Counted from the first letter of the stretch, positions 17,148 to 27,853 are shown. The stretch: 64,000 nt of DNA from Solitalea lacus (GCF_022014595.1 NZ_CP091740.1:806001-870000); one strand, 5' to 3'. Notes: generated from the sequence alone by a model not told the origin. Translations and numbers: made by a program.

Positions 17148-18845
17148 ATGATAAACTTAATAGGAATATTAATTACTTTGTGTTTGCTTTCTACTTTATT
17201 TGTTTTAACCGGAAGGGTAATTCTAGTAATTGCGAATATAAAAAATAAAACTACTATACCTCTAATCGTAAGCTGTACTTATTTTCTTGGGATGGCAGTT
17301 TTCTTGGCAATTTGGAGGACCTTTTCGTTAATAACGGATAACGCACTACTTTCATTGGGAGTTACTTTAATGATTGCAGTCGCAATGATTTTTTTTAACT
17401 GGAAACAAACATGCCAATCATTCTTTTTTGATTTTTTTGAATTGATAAAATCTAAATGGTATTTGCTGTTTTCGATTTCTATATTTTTTTTTGTTGGGTT
17501 ATATTGGATTGGGTCATTTAATGAATTAAATCCCTTTACAATTATTGGATCCTTACATAGTCCCCGATACGCTAATTTTGCCACTTATGTAGTTGAATTT
17601 AATAGGGTTCCTGTCTTAGGTCAGAACTATGGACAATCCATGTTAGCTTCAATTCCTATGTTTTTGGGATTTAATAGTCCTTTACTAGCATTGAACTTCT
17701 GGTTGAGTATCACAATGATTAATTTTTCTTTATTGATTTATTCATTGTGTTTGTATTTGAATTGTAGCGCTAAATTTTCTACACTCGCTACTTTTTTAGT
17801 TCTTTTCGGAAATACAGCAATTTCATTTTTTCACATATTAAGTATAGATTCTGGTAGTCCATTTATCCTGAATGGATATACAGATTCAATAGCTTCAATT
17901 GGAACTTTTATCGTTGTATTGTTTTTTCTGAAAGATACCTTGGCCAATGACTCTAGTTTTAGGGATTCCATAAAAGAAATAGTATTAATTTTTTCTGTTT
18001 CTGTTTTTTGGAATATTGCTGCCCCACAGGATTCTATGTTTTTTGGATTCCTAATTGGTTTAGTACTGATTTTCTCTTTTAAAAATAATATAAAAGCAAC
18101 ATTTAAAATATTTATGTTGTTTTTAGTCTTTTCATGTGTCGGCATTTTTCAAGGAGGAATGTATACCCCTTCGAAATTTAAAGAAAGTATTGTTTTGCCT
18201 GGAATGATGGAGATTGGTAGCGGTGGTATAGCTATAAATCCTGGTGTTCCCTTCTTTGTAGGTATAGGTGGAGCTTGGGAATATGGGAATAAAAATGTGA
18301 TAACACAGGTTTCAGATGTTAAGAAACAGATCACATCATCTCCTAAATTAAGTTTGGTGGTTTCGAAAATTTTAATTATAGAGCAATTAGTAACGAATAG
18401 TCTTAAAGTGGTATTTTGGCCTATGTTAGGGATTATTGGGTTGATTCTAATAATAAAAACAAATACTATAAAAAACGGAAATCTTTTCTCCAAGCAATTA
18501 GCATTGGATTATAACAAATTAATTTTTGTCGCATTCTTTGTTTTTTTTATTGGATTAATATTCAATTTGTTTTTCTCCATTTCTGGATATAAGTGGGAAT
18601 TAAGTAGATTCCTTATTTTAGGTTATTTTTTAGGTATGATTTGTTTAGTGCTCTGTTTGAATTTTCTATTTGAAAGCCGTATTCTATCAAAATGGAGCCT
18701 GTACTTTTTGATGGTTTTAATAACAATTGGGCCGATTGTTAATTCATTTGCAGTTATATTTGTAAATATTTTTTATACAAATAACAGGATTAGTTTTTTA
18801 GAGAAAATAAATATCTTGATTAATACATCTGGAATGATCAAATAA
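17148..18845 (+). CDS. Polytopic membrane protein, possible GT-C transferase or polymerase
   Basis: A 565-residue integral membrane protein with about 12 predicted segments (for example VILVIANI near 25 and LLFSISIFFFVGLYWI near 105) and a large loop around 125-160 containing PFTIIGSLHSPRYANFATY. I do not recognise a family signature. Size, topology and position between transferase genes and rfbH suggest either a polyprenyl-phosphate-sugar-dependent GT-C enzyme using the product of the GtrA/GtrB pair, or a second polymerase. About 140 AT-rich bases without a gene follow. Confidence 0.5.
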   Translation: MINLIGILITLCLLSTLFVLTGRVILVIANIKNKTTIPLIVSCTYFLGMAVFLAIWRTFSLITDNALLSLGVTLMIAVAMIFFNWKQTCQSFFFDFFELIKSKWYLLFSISIFFFVGLYWIGSFNELNPFTIIGSLHSPRYANFATYVVEFNRVPVLGQNYGQSMLASIPMFLGFNSPLLALNFWLSITMINFSLLIYSLCLYLNCSAKFSTLATFLVLFGNTAISFFHILSIDSGSPFILNGYTDSIASIGTFIVVLFFLKDTLANDSSFRDSIKEIVLIFSVSVFWNIAAPQDSMFFGFLIGLVLIFSFKNNIKATFKIFMLFLVFSCVGIFQGGMYTPSKFKESIVLPGMMEIGSGGIAINPGVPFFVGIGGAWEYGNKNVITQVSDVKKQITSSPKLSLVVSKILIIEQLVTNSLKVVFWPMLGIIGLILIIKTNTIKNGNLFSKQLALDYNKLIFVAFFVFFIGLIFNLFFSISGYKWELSRFLILGYFLGMICLVLCLNFLFESRILSKWSLYFLMVLITIGPIVNSFAVIFVNIFYTNNRISFLEKINILINTSGMIK

Positions 18846-18983
18846 ATTATGGTTAATTTTGGGGTTTTCATCGGAAATATATTGAATCTAATATACAAAA
18901 GTTTGTTTTTTAGAATTTAATATTGCGAATTTTTTCGATTGAATTAGAATTTGCCATAGGTTTTAAGAAAAAAAAATAAAAAA

Positions 18984-20288
18984 ATGTTAAAAAATTTACA
19001 AGACGTTTTTCTTCAGGACAGTTGGAGAGAAATTGCTCGAAAGAAAACAACCCAAATAATTATTCCCGGTGAGAATTATATTCCTGTAACAGGTAAAGTA
19101 CTTGACGAAGAAGATTTATTATTAGGAATAGAGTCGGTTTTGGATGGCTGGTTGACAGCAGGACGATTCTCAAAACAATTTGAGAGTGAATTTGCGTCCT
19201 ATTTTGGGGCTTGCAAAGCATTATTGGTAAACTCAGGATCGTCGGCGAATCTTGTAGCTTTTTATACATTAACTTCTCCTAAGCTTGGTCAAAGAGCAAT
19301 TAAACCAGGGGATGAGGTAATTACTGTAGCAGCCGGTTTCCCTACAACTATCAATCCAATGATTCAGTTTGGAGCGGTTCCGGTGTTTGTTGATGTTGAT
19401 ATCTCTACACATAATATTAAAGCAGAAATGATTGAAGCAGCCGTTTCTCCGAAAACTAAAGCAATCATGATTGCTCATACATTAGGAAATCCATTTAATT
19501 TGGATGAGGTAATGCGTATTGCTAAAAAATATAATTTATGGGTAGTAGAAGATGACTGCGATTCATTGGGTGCTACTTATAATGGCCAAAAAACCGGAAC
19601 ATTCGGAGATATATCAACTTTTTCTTTTTATCCGGCCCACCATATTACTATGGGAGAAGGTGGGGCAGTTGTAATTAATAATCCTGAATTAGCCAAAATA
19701 GCAGAAAGCTACCGAGATTGGGGACGTGATTGTTATTGTGAACCTGGTAAAGATAATACTTGTGGATGTCGTTTCGGTCAACAGTTGGGTTCTTTGCCTT
19801 ATGGTTACGATCATAAATACACTTATTCTCATATTGGCTTTAATCTTAAAGTAACCGATATGCAGGCAGCTTTAGGCGTTTCTCAGTTCAAAAAGTTGGA
19901 TTCTTTTGTAGCCAAGCGTCGTGAAAACTACAAAGCTTTATATGAACGTATGAAGCAGTTCGAGGATATTTTCATTTTACCTGAAGCGACACCTAATTCA
20001 GATCCTTCCTGGTTCGGCTTCTTATTGACCCTTCGTGAAGGTGATGCTGCAGATCGCCATATGTTGGTACAACATTTAGAAAAAAATAAAATAGGTACTC
20101 GTTTGTTATTTGGTGGTAATTTATTGCGTCAACCAGCTTATGCAAATATTCAACATCGTGTGGTTGGCGATTTAACAAATACAGATATCATTATGAACCA
20201 ATCGTTTTGGTTAGGTGTTTGGCCTGGACTGGATGAAGGACATTGTGACTACATGGTAGAAGTAATTAGAGAGTATCTAAATTCTTAA
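18984..20288 (+). CDS. rfbH: CDP-6-deoxy-4-hexulose-3-dehydrase (E1)
   Basis: A 434-residue member of the DegT/aminotransferase fold. The PLP-lysine position is replaced by His in [13 protein letters not shown] (about 211-223), the hallmark of the PMP-dependent dehydrase E1. Cysteines for its [2Fe-2S] cluster are visible in [13 protein letters not shown] (about 252-264). It removes the C3 hydroxyl of CDP-4-keto-6-deoxyglucose with electrons from the E3 reductase encoded at 4175. It is separated from the other dideoxyhexose genes by the 9-kb cassette at 10031-18845 and is one base from the flippase gene downstream. Confidence 0.93.
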   Translation: MLKNLQDVFLQDSWREIARKKTTQIIIPGENYIPVTGKVLDEEDLLLGIESVLDGWLTAGRFSKQFESEFASYFGACKALLVNSGSSANLVAFYTLTSPKLGQRAIKPGDEVITVAAGFPTTINPMIQFGAVPVFVDVDISTHNIKAEMIEAAVSPKTKAIMIAHTLGNPFNLDEVMRIAKKYNLWVVEDDCDSLGATYNGQKTGTFGDISTFSFYPAHHITMGEGGAVVINNPELAKIAESYRDWGRDCYCEPGKDNTCGCRFGQQLGSLPYGYDHKYTYSHIGFNLKVTDMQAALGVSQFKKLDSFVAKRRENYKALYERMKQFEDIFILPEATPNSDPSWFGFLLTLREGDAADRHMLVQHLEKNKIGTRLLFGGNLLRQPAYANIQHRVVGDLTNTDIIMNQSFWLGVWPGLDEGHCDYMVEVIREYLNS

Positions 20289-20289
20289 G

Positions 20290-21657
20290 ATGATTACTCT
20301 TGCAAGAAAATCCTTGACTAAAGTTGGGATTGATCAAACTATTGCTTTTACAGTAATTTCTAAAATTATCCAAGCTGTTGGAGGCGTTGCTACCCTTGCG
20401 TTTGTTGCTCGCTTTTTAACTAAAGCAGAGCAAGGATATTATTATACTTTTGGTAGTATTTTAGCAATTCAAATTTTCTTTGAGCTTGGTTTATGTAATA
20501 TCATTATCCAATTTGTAGCCCATGAAAATGCAACTATAACGTGGAGGGATGATGCAACGTTTGAAGGGTCAGTTGAATCAATTTCTCGTTTGTCATCATT
20601 ATTAAGATTTACTGTAAAGTGGTTTGTTGTAATTTCTATTCTATTTATAATTGGGTTGTTAATAACTGGTTATGTCTTTTTTAAGAAATTTGGAAATGTT
20701 AATGATTTTGTTGAATGGCAAGGACCTTGGTTTTTATTAGCCGTAACAACTGCTTTAGCATTGTTTGCAGCACCTGTTATGGCATATTTGGAAGGATTAG
20801 GCAAAATGAAAGAAGTGGCAAAGGTGAGGGTTGTTCAACAAATAATTCAATTGCCTTTAATGCTTATCCTATTTTCCTTTGGTTTTAAACTTTATTCTGC
20901 GCCAATTGCTTATACAATTGCATTGAGCGTAATACCTATTTGGATTTTTTGTAGTAGGCAAAAACAAATTTTGAAGAATATATGGAACAAAATCGATTCT
21001 TTTAGAGTTGATTATAAAAAAGAAATATTTCCTTTCCAATGGAAAATAGCACTAAGTTGGATTAGTGGATTTTTTATATTTCAATTATTCAATCCTGTAC
21101 TCTTTGCTACAGAAGGTGCAGTAGTGGCTGGACAAATGGGGATGACTATTACTGTTTTAAATTCTATTTTAATGTTAACATTAAGTTGGGTGAGTACTAA
21201 GACGCCAACTTTCTCGGTATTAATTGCAAGGAAAGAATACAAACAACTGGATAAATTATTTAACATAGCATTAATTCAGTCTACTATATTAAATGTTTTT
21301 GGATTATGTGTATTTTTCTTTCTGGTATTTGTTTTACGTTATTTTCAAATATCTATTAACGGAAAGCCATTTGGCGATAGATTCTTAGATTATAAGTCTA
21401 TGCTATTTATGGCAATTCCTATTACATTAAATCACATTATTGCAGGTTGGGCAACCTATTTAAGATGCCACAAAAAAGAGCCCATGCTTGTACAAAGTAT
21501 TATCATTGCAATTATGTGCTCTGCCTCAACTTTTGTTTTTGGCCATGCTTATGGTGTTAATGGTATTACTACGGGTTACTTGGCTATTTCTTTTATAAGT
21601 TTCAGCTGGACTTACTTTATTTACAAAAATAATAAACGCAACTGGCATTGTGAATAG
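20290..21657 (+). CDS. wzx: Lipid-linked oligosaccharide flippase (Wzx-like)
   Basis: A 455-residue polytopic protein with about 12 membrane segments and the N-terminal arrangement of MOP-superfamily polysaccharide flippases (VGGVATLAFVARFLTKAEQG near 30). It would move the undecaprenyl-linked repeat unit to the periplasmic face. ATG lies 1 nt after rfbH and its end overlaps the next GT2 by 8 nt. Wzx identity is by family and position; specificity cannot be read. Confidence 0.8.
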   Translation: MITLARKSLTKVGIDQTIAFTVISKIIQAVGGVATLAFVARFLTKAEQGYYYTFGSILAIQIFFELGLCNIIIQFVAHENATITWRDDATFEGSVESISRLSSLLRFTVKWFVVISILFIIGLLITGYVFFKKFGNVNDFVEWQGPWFLLAVTTALALFAAPVMAYLEGLGKMKEVAKVRVVQQIIQLPLMLILFSFGFKLYSAPIAYTIALSVIPIWIFCSRQKQILKNIWNKIDSFRVDYKKEIFPFQWKIALSWISGFFIFQLFNPVLFATEGAVVAGQMGMTITVLNSILMLTLSWVSTKTPTFSVLIARKEYKQLDKLFNIALIQSTILNVFGLCVFFFLVFVLRYFQISINGKPFGDRFLDYKSMLFMAIPITLNHIIAGWATYLRCHKKEPMLVQSIIIAIMCSASTFVFGHAYGVNGITTGYLAISFISFSWTYFIYKNNKRNWHCE

Positions 21658-22537
21658 ACCAATCCTTTCTTTGTGCATTCCTACTTATAATCGTAGTGAA
21701 ATATTAAACAATACATTAAAGTCCCTAATTAACAATCCTGAATTTGATAGCGATTTGATAGAGGTTTTGGTCTCAGACAATTGTTCAACAGATGATACAA
21801 AAGAAGTTGTAAAACGATATCCAAAAGTTAAATATTTTCGAAACGAAGAAAATGTAAAAGATGCCAATTTTGCTATTGCGTTAAATTATGCTAATGGGGA
21901 GTATGTAAGGTTGTTTAATGATACCTTATCTTTTAAACCTAATATGCTTCGTTTTATGATTTGCAAAATTCAAGAAAATCTCGATTCAAAAAGAAACGTG
22001 TATTTTTATGGTGAAACTTTTTTACATAAAAATACAATTGTTAAGGTTAATAGTTTAAGCGAATACATTAAAGAAGTTAGTTTTTACTCTACATGGATAG
22101 CGAACTTTGGTACCTGGAAAGATAATTTTTTAAATCTTAAAGATATAGATAAATATGTAGATAAGCAGCTCGTTCAAGTTGATTGGAATCTGCAACTATT
22201 CACAACTGATAGTTCAAGCAATATCTATTTTAATGATTTTTACGATATAGAATCTCCAAAGAAAAAAGGCGGATACAATGTTTTTAAGGTTTTTGTATCC
22301 AACTATCTTCTTATTCTCAAACAACACAAGCTTTCGGCATTAACTTATGAAAGAGAGAAATATCAGCTTTGCAAAAACTTTGTATATCCCTGGATTTTGA
22401 AATTATTTGTATTTGAGAGTAAAAAATATAGCTTTCAAACAGATGGAGCATTCAAAACACTTTTTAATAAATATTGGTATGAGCCTTATTTCTATATCAT
22501 TTGTTTGAAATTTTTTATTCATAAAATTAGATCATGA
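21650..22537 (+). CDS. GT2 glycosyltransferase
   Basis: A 295-residue GT-A family 2 transferase: SLCIPTYNRSEIL at the start, SDNCSTDDT (about 42) and the DXD-equivalent region FNDTLSF (about 87). It starts at GTG (21650) overlapping wzx. The C-terminal half lacks obvious membrane segments. It likely adds one sugar to the lipid-linked repeat unit; donor and acceptor are unknown. Confidence 0.75.
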   Translation: MNRPILSLCIPTYNRSEILNNTLKSLINNPEFDSDLIEVLVSDNCSTDDTKEVVKRYPKVKYFRNEENVKDANFAIALNYANGEYVRLFNDTLSFKPNMLRFMICKIQENLDSKRNVYFYGETFLHKNTIVKVNSLSEYIKEVSFYSTWIANFGTWKDNFLNLKDIDKYVDKQLVQVDWNLQLFTTDSSSNIYFNDFYDIESPKKKGGYNVFKVFVSNYLLILKQHKLSALTYEREKYQLCKNFVYPWILKLFVFESKKYSFQTDGAFKTLFNKYWYEPYFYIICLKFFIHKIRS

Positions 22538-23166
22538 GGAAATTGTTTGGTTTCATCATTAAACAGCTTGTACAACTTTTTTCAAGAATCTTTACATTTC
22601 AATTTTTCCAAAATTTGAATGTTCGAAAGAATAGCTATTATACAATATGGATTTCAAAACAGTTTAAAGATTTTGGTAATAATTCAGGGATTAATAAACC
22701 TATATATTTGACAGGTGGGAAATACATAACCATAGGAGATAACTTTCACTGTGATCATAGATTAAGATTGGACGCTATTGACGCATACAATAATCAGGTT
22801 TTTACTCCAAGTATTGTAATTGGGAATAATGTCACTATGCAAAAAGATTGTCATATAGGAGCAATTGATAAAATTGTGATTGGTAATAATGTATTAATGG
22901 GGAGTAAAATTTTTATTTCAGATCATTCTCATGGTGATACGTCGTTATCTTCTATTCTTTTGCCTCCTCTTGAGCGTCCTTTAATCAGTAAAGGGCCAAT
23001 TTATATTGAGAATAATGTTTGGATAGGAGAAGGGGCAGTTATTTTATCTGGTGTTACAATTGGTGAAAATAGTATTATTGGCGCCAATACAGTAGTCACA
23101 AAATCGGTTCCTAAGAATTCTGTTGCAGCTGGTAATCCAGCCAAAATAATTAAAGAATTAATATAA
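22534..23166 (+). CDS. Left-handed beta-helix (hexapeptide) O-acetyltransferase
   Basis: A 210-residue protein with hexapeptide repeats (IVIGNNVTM, IVIGNNVLM, VWIGEGAVILSGVTIGENS) of the maltose/galactoside acetyltransferase-like (WcaF-type) class, and the catalytic His in the ISDHSHG segment (about 129). It would acetylate a sugar of the repeat unit. The ATGA overlap upstream and the 1-nt overlap downstream show it is an integral part of the operon. Confidence 0.8.
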   Translation: MRKLFGFIIKQLVQLFSRIFTFQFFQNLNVRKNSYYTIWISKQFKDFGNNSGINKPIYLTGGKYITIGDNFHCDHRLRLDAIDAYNNQVFTPSIVIGNNVTMQKDCHIGAIDKIVIGNNVLMGSKIFISDHSHGDTSLSSILLPPLERPLISKGPIYIENNVWIGEGAVILSGVTIGENSIIGANTVVTKSVPKNSVAAGNPAKIIKELI

Positions 23167-24047
23167 TGGATGTTTCTATAATAATTGTCAATTATAATAC
23201 AATTTCTTTATTGATAGATGCTATTGATAGTGTTTTGGAAAAAACAAAGGATGTGGTATATGAGATAATCGTTGTTGACAATAATTCAAATGATAATTCA
23301 CAATTTATAATAGGTCAAAAGTATAATACTCAGGTTAAATACATGGCATTGACCGAGAATATTGGATTCGGGAGAGCAAACAATAAAGGATTTGAAATTG
23401 CAAAAGGCAGAAATGTTTTTTTACTAAATCCCGATACTATTTTACAGAATAATGCCGTAAAAATTTTATCTGATTTTCTTGATGATAATTCTTTGACAGG
23501 AGTTGCTGGAGCAAATCTGTACAACGATGATGGCACTTATCAACCTTCTTTTTCTCAGATGTATCCTTCTCTTAAAGTTGAATTAAGCAACTTGTTTCAT
23601 CTTATGTTTCTCCAAAATAAACAGTGCATAAATGAAACAGACGAAGCGATTCAGACCCAAAGTGTTGTTGGAGCTGCAATGATGATTAAAAAAGAAGTAA
23701 TAGAAAAAGTAGGAGTCTTTAATCCTAAATTTTTTATATATGGAGAAGAAGAAGAATTGTGTAATAGAATTAGAAAAGTAGGTTTTTTGATTTTTAATGT
23801 ACCTTCAGCAAAAATCACCCATTTGGATGGGAAAAGTTTTCAGTTTTCAGAAAATAGACAAAAAAGACGTTTGGATGGTATAAGGACGCTATATAGTGTC
23901 TCATATAATAGTTTCTATTGTACTATATTAAAAGTAGTTGAATACACAACAATCGTAAGCCGATTGATAATCTTTAAGATGCTCAAAAAAGATGAAAAGA
24001 TTCAATATTGGTCATTTATGTACAAGAATCGAAAATGGTATAGTTAA
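23166..24047 (+). CDS. GT2 glycosyltransferase, rhamnosyltransferase-like
   Basis: A 293-residue GT2 enzyme of the WbbL type: VSIIIVNYNT start, VVDNNSNDNS (about 37), LLNPDTIL (about 90) and FIYGEEEELCNRIRKVG (about 190), which together are the signature of the rhamnosyltransferase-like subgroup. The subgroup name does not prove rhamnose as donor. It starts on the last base of the acetyltransferase stop. A 75-nt AT-rich gap follows before the polymerase gene. Confidence 0.78.
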   Translation: MDVSIIIVNYNTISLLIDAIDSVLEKTKDVVYEIIVVDNNSNDNSQFIIGQKYNTQVKYMALTENIGFGRANNKGFEIAKGRNVFLLNPDTILQNNAVKILSDFLDDNSLTGVAGANLYNDDGTYQPSFSQMYPSLKVELSNLFHLMFLQNKQCINETDEAIQTQSVVGAAMMIKKEVIEKVGVFNPKFFIYGEEEELCNRIRKVGFLIFNVPSAKITHLDGKSFQFSENRQKRRLDGIRTLYSVSYNSFYCTILKVVEYTTIVSRLIIFKMLKKDEKIQYWSFMYKNRKWYS

Positions 24048-24122
24048 ATCTAGATTGCTTCAAAATCTATAATAAAGTTCGATATACTTTACATTATTAA
24101 TAATTAACTAGAATTTATTAAG

Positions 24123-25454
24123 TTGAAAGACCTTCAGTCTCATTTAAAAAAATACGGGGGCTTATATTTTCTCATAATACTTCATCTCTGTGGCGGTATA
24201 ATAGCCAATCTCGCTATTATTATTAGCTCATGTTATGCTTTTTTTTATTTCTGTTTTAAGAAGGAAATAGACTTGTATGTAGTTTTTTTACTGCTATATA
24301 CGAACATTTGTATGGGGCAGAATGCTGAAGCCGAAAATGTACTCAGTATTAATGTAGGGATTTATGCATTGTTTAAAAATGTATTAATAATTGGGCCAAT
24401 AGCGTTGTCAACTAAATTGGCTTTTGCACTTGCAACACCTGTAAGAGCAATATTGAATTTAGAAAAAACAAAACCTTACTGGTTACTGGCACTTTGGTAT
24501 TTAGCTGTAATATTTTCAATAATAGGATTGTTTGTTTCATTTTTTTCCGGACTTGAAAATAAAGCAGGTCTTACGGTTGGCTTTAGGATTGCACTAACAA
24601 TGGGGGTTGTTCTGATACCCACGCTAGTTTCATCAAAAGAAAAATTTTTAAAGCAATTTGATAAAATTTTCATATTGTCAGCTGTTTCATTGGGCCTTGG
24701 TTTAATGAACGCTCATTGGCTCTTTATATCCTTTGCTTTTTTACCCTATTTATGGTACAGATTTAAATCAATTCTATTAAAGGCCGTAATTATTTTATGC
24801 TTAGGGAGGATTTTTGTTGGATTAGAAACAACTATTACAATTGTAACAATGATTTTACTTAGCTTTATCTTTCTGTTTCTTGCTAAATTTAAGATTCTTA
24901 ATCAAAAAAATTTAAAATATTTAGGTCCACTCTTTATACTTATTCCAATCTTGATAACAATTTATGTTATTCATATGCCTGTTGATAAAATGGGTTATGA
25001 TTTTACAAGTATTATGGGGTATGTGAAATTTAAACTAATTGGAGACAGAAAGCCAATATGGGATGCCACAGTTCTTCAAATGAGTAACCAGAATTTTTTT
25101 ATTGCTCCTTCGGGTAGTTCACTTGAAGTCTATTTCGATTATATAGATAAATGGACCGAATGGCCAGAGGGATCACATAATATTTTTTTGGAAATTGGCC
25201 GTCAGACAGGTGTTTTTTGTATGCTTTTTTTTACTTTTTTACTTTTTAGAACTTTATATTTTGCTTTTAAAAGTTTATCAAATAAGATAGAATGTTTTAT
25301 AATTCTTTCTTTTACTTCTATCTACTTAGCATTTGGCCTTTCTGGACAACACATTGTATATGATGGAGTAGGGTTCATGTATTGGTTGTTAATTGCGCAA
25401 TTAGCTAAATTTAATTCTAAAGTCAATGAAAATAGTACATATCTCAGCAGCTAA
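24123..25454 (+). CDS. wzy: Wzy-like O-antigen polymerase
   Basis: A 443-residue protein with about 11 membrane segments and one long hydrophilic loop in the C-terminal half (around 300-350, with GDRKPIWDA and WPEGSHNIFLEIGRQTG). The latter resembles the conserved His-containing loop of Wzy/WaaL-type O-antigen polymerases and ligases. A TTG start at 24123 is used because it opens the hydrophobic N-terminus; no ATG fits better. Its end overlaps the next glycosyltransferase by 29 nt. It is the best polymerase candidate in the locus. Confidence 0.75.
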   Translation: MKDLQSHLKKYGGLYFLIILHLCGGIIANLAIIISSCYAFFYFCFKKEIDLYVVFLLLYTNICMGQNAEAENVLSINVGIYALFKNVLIIGPIALSTKLAFALATPVRAILNLEKTKPYWLLALWYLAVIFSIIGLFVSFFSGLENKAGLTVGFRIALTMGVVLIPTLVSSKEKFLKQFDKIFILSAVSLGLGLMNAHWLFISFAFLPYLWYRFKSILLKAVIILCLGRIFVGLETTITIVTMILLSFIFLFLAKFKILNQKNLKYLGPLFILIPILITIYVIHMPVDKMGYDFTSIMGYVKFKLIGDRKPIWDATVLQMSNQNFFIAPSGSSLEVYFDYIDKWTEWPEGSHNIFLEIGRQTGVFCMLFFTFLLFRTLYFAFKSLSNKIECFIILSFTSIYLAFGLSGQHIVYDGVGFMYWLLIAQLAKFNSKVNENSTYLSS

Positions 25455-26661
25455 TTCATCAGTAGGAGCAGGGATGGCCTGTGTTAAATTACATGAGGCA
25501 TTATTGAACGAAAATGTGGAATCTAAGATATTGTTTTTAACTAGACAATCCGCAGGTTGCACAAATTCTTCATTTTATGAAAATACAAGTTTAAAGAAGT
25601 TAAAACGTAAATTACTAACTTTTGCTGATAGATTTCTTCTCAAATACTACACTAGAAGGAAACCTGAAATATTTTCACCGGGGTTGTTTGGAATAGATTT
25701 ATCAACAAATACAGATGTTCAAAGTGCAGACATTATTCATCTTCATTGGATTAATCATGCGTTTATAGACATTAAAGATTTATTTAAATTAAATAAGCCA
25801 ATTGTTTGGACAATGCATGACTGCTGGACTTTTACAGGAGGATGTCATTACTTTTTTTCTTGTGATCATTTTAAGAAAGATTGTGGTAAATGCCAGGTGC
25901 TAAATAGTGGAAAGCAAAATGATTTATCCAATTATATATTTAAAAGGAAAAAAAAGTATTATCCAAAATTAAATATTAAATTTTTAGCAATAAGTAATTG
26001 GATGAAGGAACAAGCTAAGCTTGGTACTCTTCTTAAAAATGAATCAGTCGATGTGATTCCAAGTGGTATAGATTGTAATGTCTATAACTCAACAACCAGT
26101 TTAGATTTGCGTGAAAAGCTTAATCTTAAAATTGACGACACAATTGTCTTAATGGGAGCTCAACATTTAAATTCTCCTTTTAAAGGAGTCCAGCTAAGTA
26201 TAGACGCATTAAATCAATATCAAGATAAAAAATTAAAAATAATAACATTTGGTGGCGGAGAAATTGTTTTATCAAACCCCCTTCATCAAATTATAAATTT
26301 TGGATTTGTTTCAAATCCAAAAGAAATGGCCGATTTATATACGGTAGCAGATGTTTTTTTGTGTACATCGGTAGCAGAAGGTTTTGGAATGACCGTAGCC
26401 GAAGCACAATGCTGCGGTACGCCTGCAATTGCATTTGAGGAAACAGGCCCAAGCGATATTATCAATCATAAAGTTACAGGATATCTGGCAAAATTTAAAA
26501 ACGTTGACGATGTTGTAAATGGATTGTCTTATTGTTTAAATACTAAATTTGATAGAATAAACATAGCCATAGATTCAGAAAAGAAATTTTCAATAAAGAA
26601 TTGTGCTATTAAATATAAATTAATTTATAAAGAGATTTTAAGTGAGGAAAGGAAAAAATAA
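25426..26661 (+). CDS. GT4 glycosyltransferase
   Basis: A 411-residue GT-B family 4 enzyme. The N-terminal domain opens IVHISAANSSVGAGMACVKL and carries the MHDCWTFTGGCHY motif (about 123) with a following Cys cluster (C..HFKKDCGKC), seen in a subgroup of capsule GT4 enzymes. The C-terminal donor site has CTSVAEGFGMTVAEAQ (about 317). It overlaps its neighbours by 29 and 20 nt. Confidence 0.82.
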   Translation: MKIVHISAANSSVGAGMACVKLHEALLNENVESKILFLTRQSAGCTNSSFYENTSLKKLKRKLLTFADRFLLKYYTRRKPEIFSPGLFGIDLSTNTDVQSADIIHLHWINHAFIDIKDLFKLNKPIVWTMHDCWTFTGGCHYFFSCDHFKKDCGKCQVLNSGKQNDLSNYIFKRKKKYYPKLNIKFLAISNWMKEQAKLGTLLKNESVDVIPSGIDCNVYNSTTSLDLREKLNLKIDDTIVLMGAQHLNSPFKGVQLSIDALNQYQDKKLKIITFGGGEIVLSNPLHQIINFGFVSNPKEMADLYTVADVFLCTSVAEGFGMTVAEAQCCGTPAIAFEETGPSDIINHKVTGYLAKFKNVDDVVNGLSYCLNTKFDRINIAIDSEKKFSIKNCAIKYKLIYKEILSEERKK

Positions 26662-27853
26662 TACCAATAGTTCAGTTTTTATTGGTAATTATCTAGATGA
26701 GAGTATACAAAATGAGCGTGGTTTACTAGCTCCTAATCCAGCTGGTTCCAATCGAATGTGGAGGATGTCTAAAGCCGTTCAGAGTCAAGGCTTTTTGTCC
26801 TATATAATTTCGCCTGCCTGCAGTGCAAGAATTAAGTTTAACTCTAAAATAGTTCACCCTGCCCGTATTGCCAGAAAAAATGGAATTATAGTTATTTATG
26901 CTCCTGCCCTTGCAATTCCTTATTTCAGTATTTTGTTTGAGTTCTTTTCAATGGCATGGATTTTTTTAGGATTGACTTTCTTAAGAAATATTAGGGTTGC
27001 AATGCTCTATTGCTATTATCCATCAACAATTATTGTGGGATTAATTGCTAAAATTCAAAGAATAAAAATAATTGAAGATTTAGAAGATATTGTAACGCCT
27101 AAATTGAGTGACTGGTTTAGTAAACCAATAATGTTCTCATTACAGCAGGCAATTGGTGGTTTTTTAATGAGAATATCTATATGGTTATCAGATTTAATTA
27201 TCATTCCATCTTCAAAATTCTTGTTTAAAACAATAGAGAATAAAAATTATCTTGTTATAGATGGCTGCATTGATGTTTCAGGAGATACAAAGTTAAATTT
27301 TGAGGATGAAAAAATCACTGTTTTATTGGCAGGTATGTTAGATGAGGAACAAGGAATTGATTTGTATTTGCAAACATTAGATATTGTAAAAAACAACGAA
27401 AAATTTGCAAAAAGATTTAAATTCAATATATGTGGTCTTTCGTTAAATGAAGAATCCCTGAAAGCTTCTCTGGCAAGGTTCGTTAATTTAGATTTAACCT
27501 ATTACGGATTTGTTAGTTCATCAGAATTCAATGCTATATTAAAAAAGACTCATGTCTGCTTAGTATTGCAAAATCCAACTGGTCGAAATGCACAGCAAAA
27601 AACACCTTCAAAAGGTTATGAGTATATGGCCTCAGGTAAAGCAGTAATTGTTACTCCTATTGGAGATTACATTAATTTACCTAACAATACTTGTTTTGTT
27701 TTGAGTGAATACTCTCCACAAAACATCATATCTATTCTATCTAAAATAAACCATGAAAGCATAATCGAAATTGGCGGCAATGCAAAACAATTTGCAAATG
27801 AAAATTGGGGTTTTGAAAATATAGGGAAGAAAATAATTAATCGATTATTCTAA
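26642..27853 (+). CDS. GT4-like glycosyltransferase
   Basis: A 403-residue GT-B protein with GLLAPNPAGSNRMWRM near the start, a hydrophobic patch at about 95-140 that suggests membrane association, and a C-terminal donor region (VLLAGMLDEEQGID near 220, EYMASGKAVIVTPIGD near 325). It lacks the usual E-x7-E motif in clear form, so it is a divergent GT4. A GTG start at 26642 overlaps the previous gene by 20 nt. Confidence 0.65.
   Translation: MRKGKNNTNSSVFIGNYLDESIQNERGLLAPNPAGSNRMWRMSKAVQSQGFLSYIISPACSARIKFNSKIVHPARIARKNGIIVIYAPALAIPYFSILFEFFSMAWIFLGLTFLRNIRVAMLYCYYPSTIIVGLIAKIQRIKIIEDLEDIVTPKLSDWFSKPIMFSLQQAIGGFLMRISIWLSDLIIIPSSKFLFKTIENKNYLVIDGCIDVSGDTKLNFEDEKITVLLAGMLDEEQGIDLYLQTLDIVKNNEKFAKRFKFNICGLSLNEESLKASLARFVNLDLTYYGFVSSSEFNAILKKTHVCLVLQNPTGRNAQQKTPSKGYEYMASGKAVIVTPIGDYINLPNNTCFVLSEYSPQNIISILSKINHESIIEIGGNAKQFANENWGFENIGKKIINRLF

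Noticed and set aside
17279-18493. Three - strand open frames of 101-114 residues
   Set aside because: They mirror the hydrophobic codons of the polytopic protein at 17148 and look like Lys/Thr/Ile-rich shadow frames.
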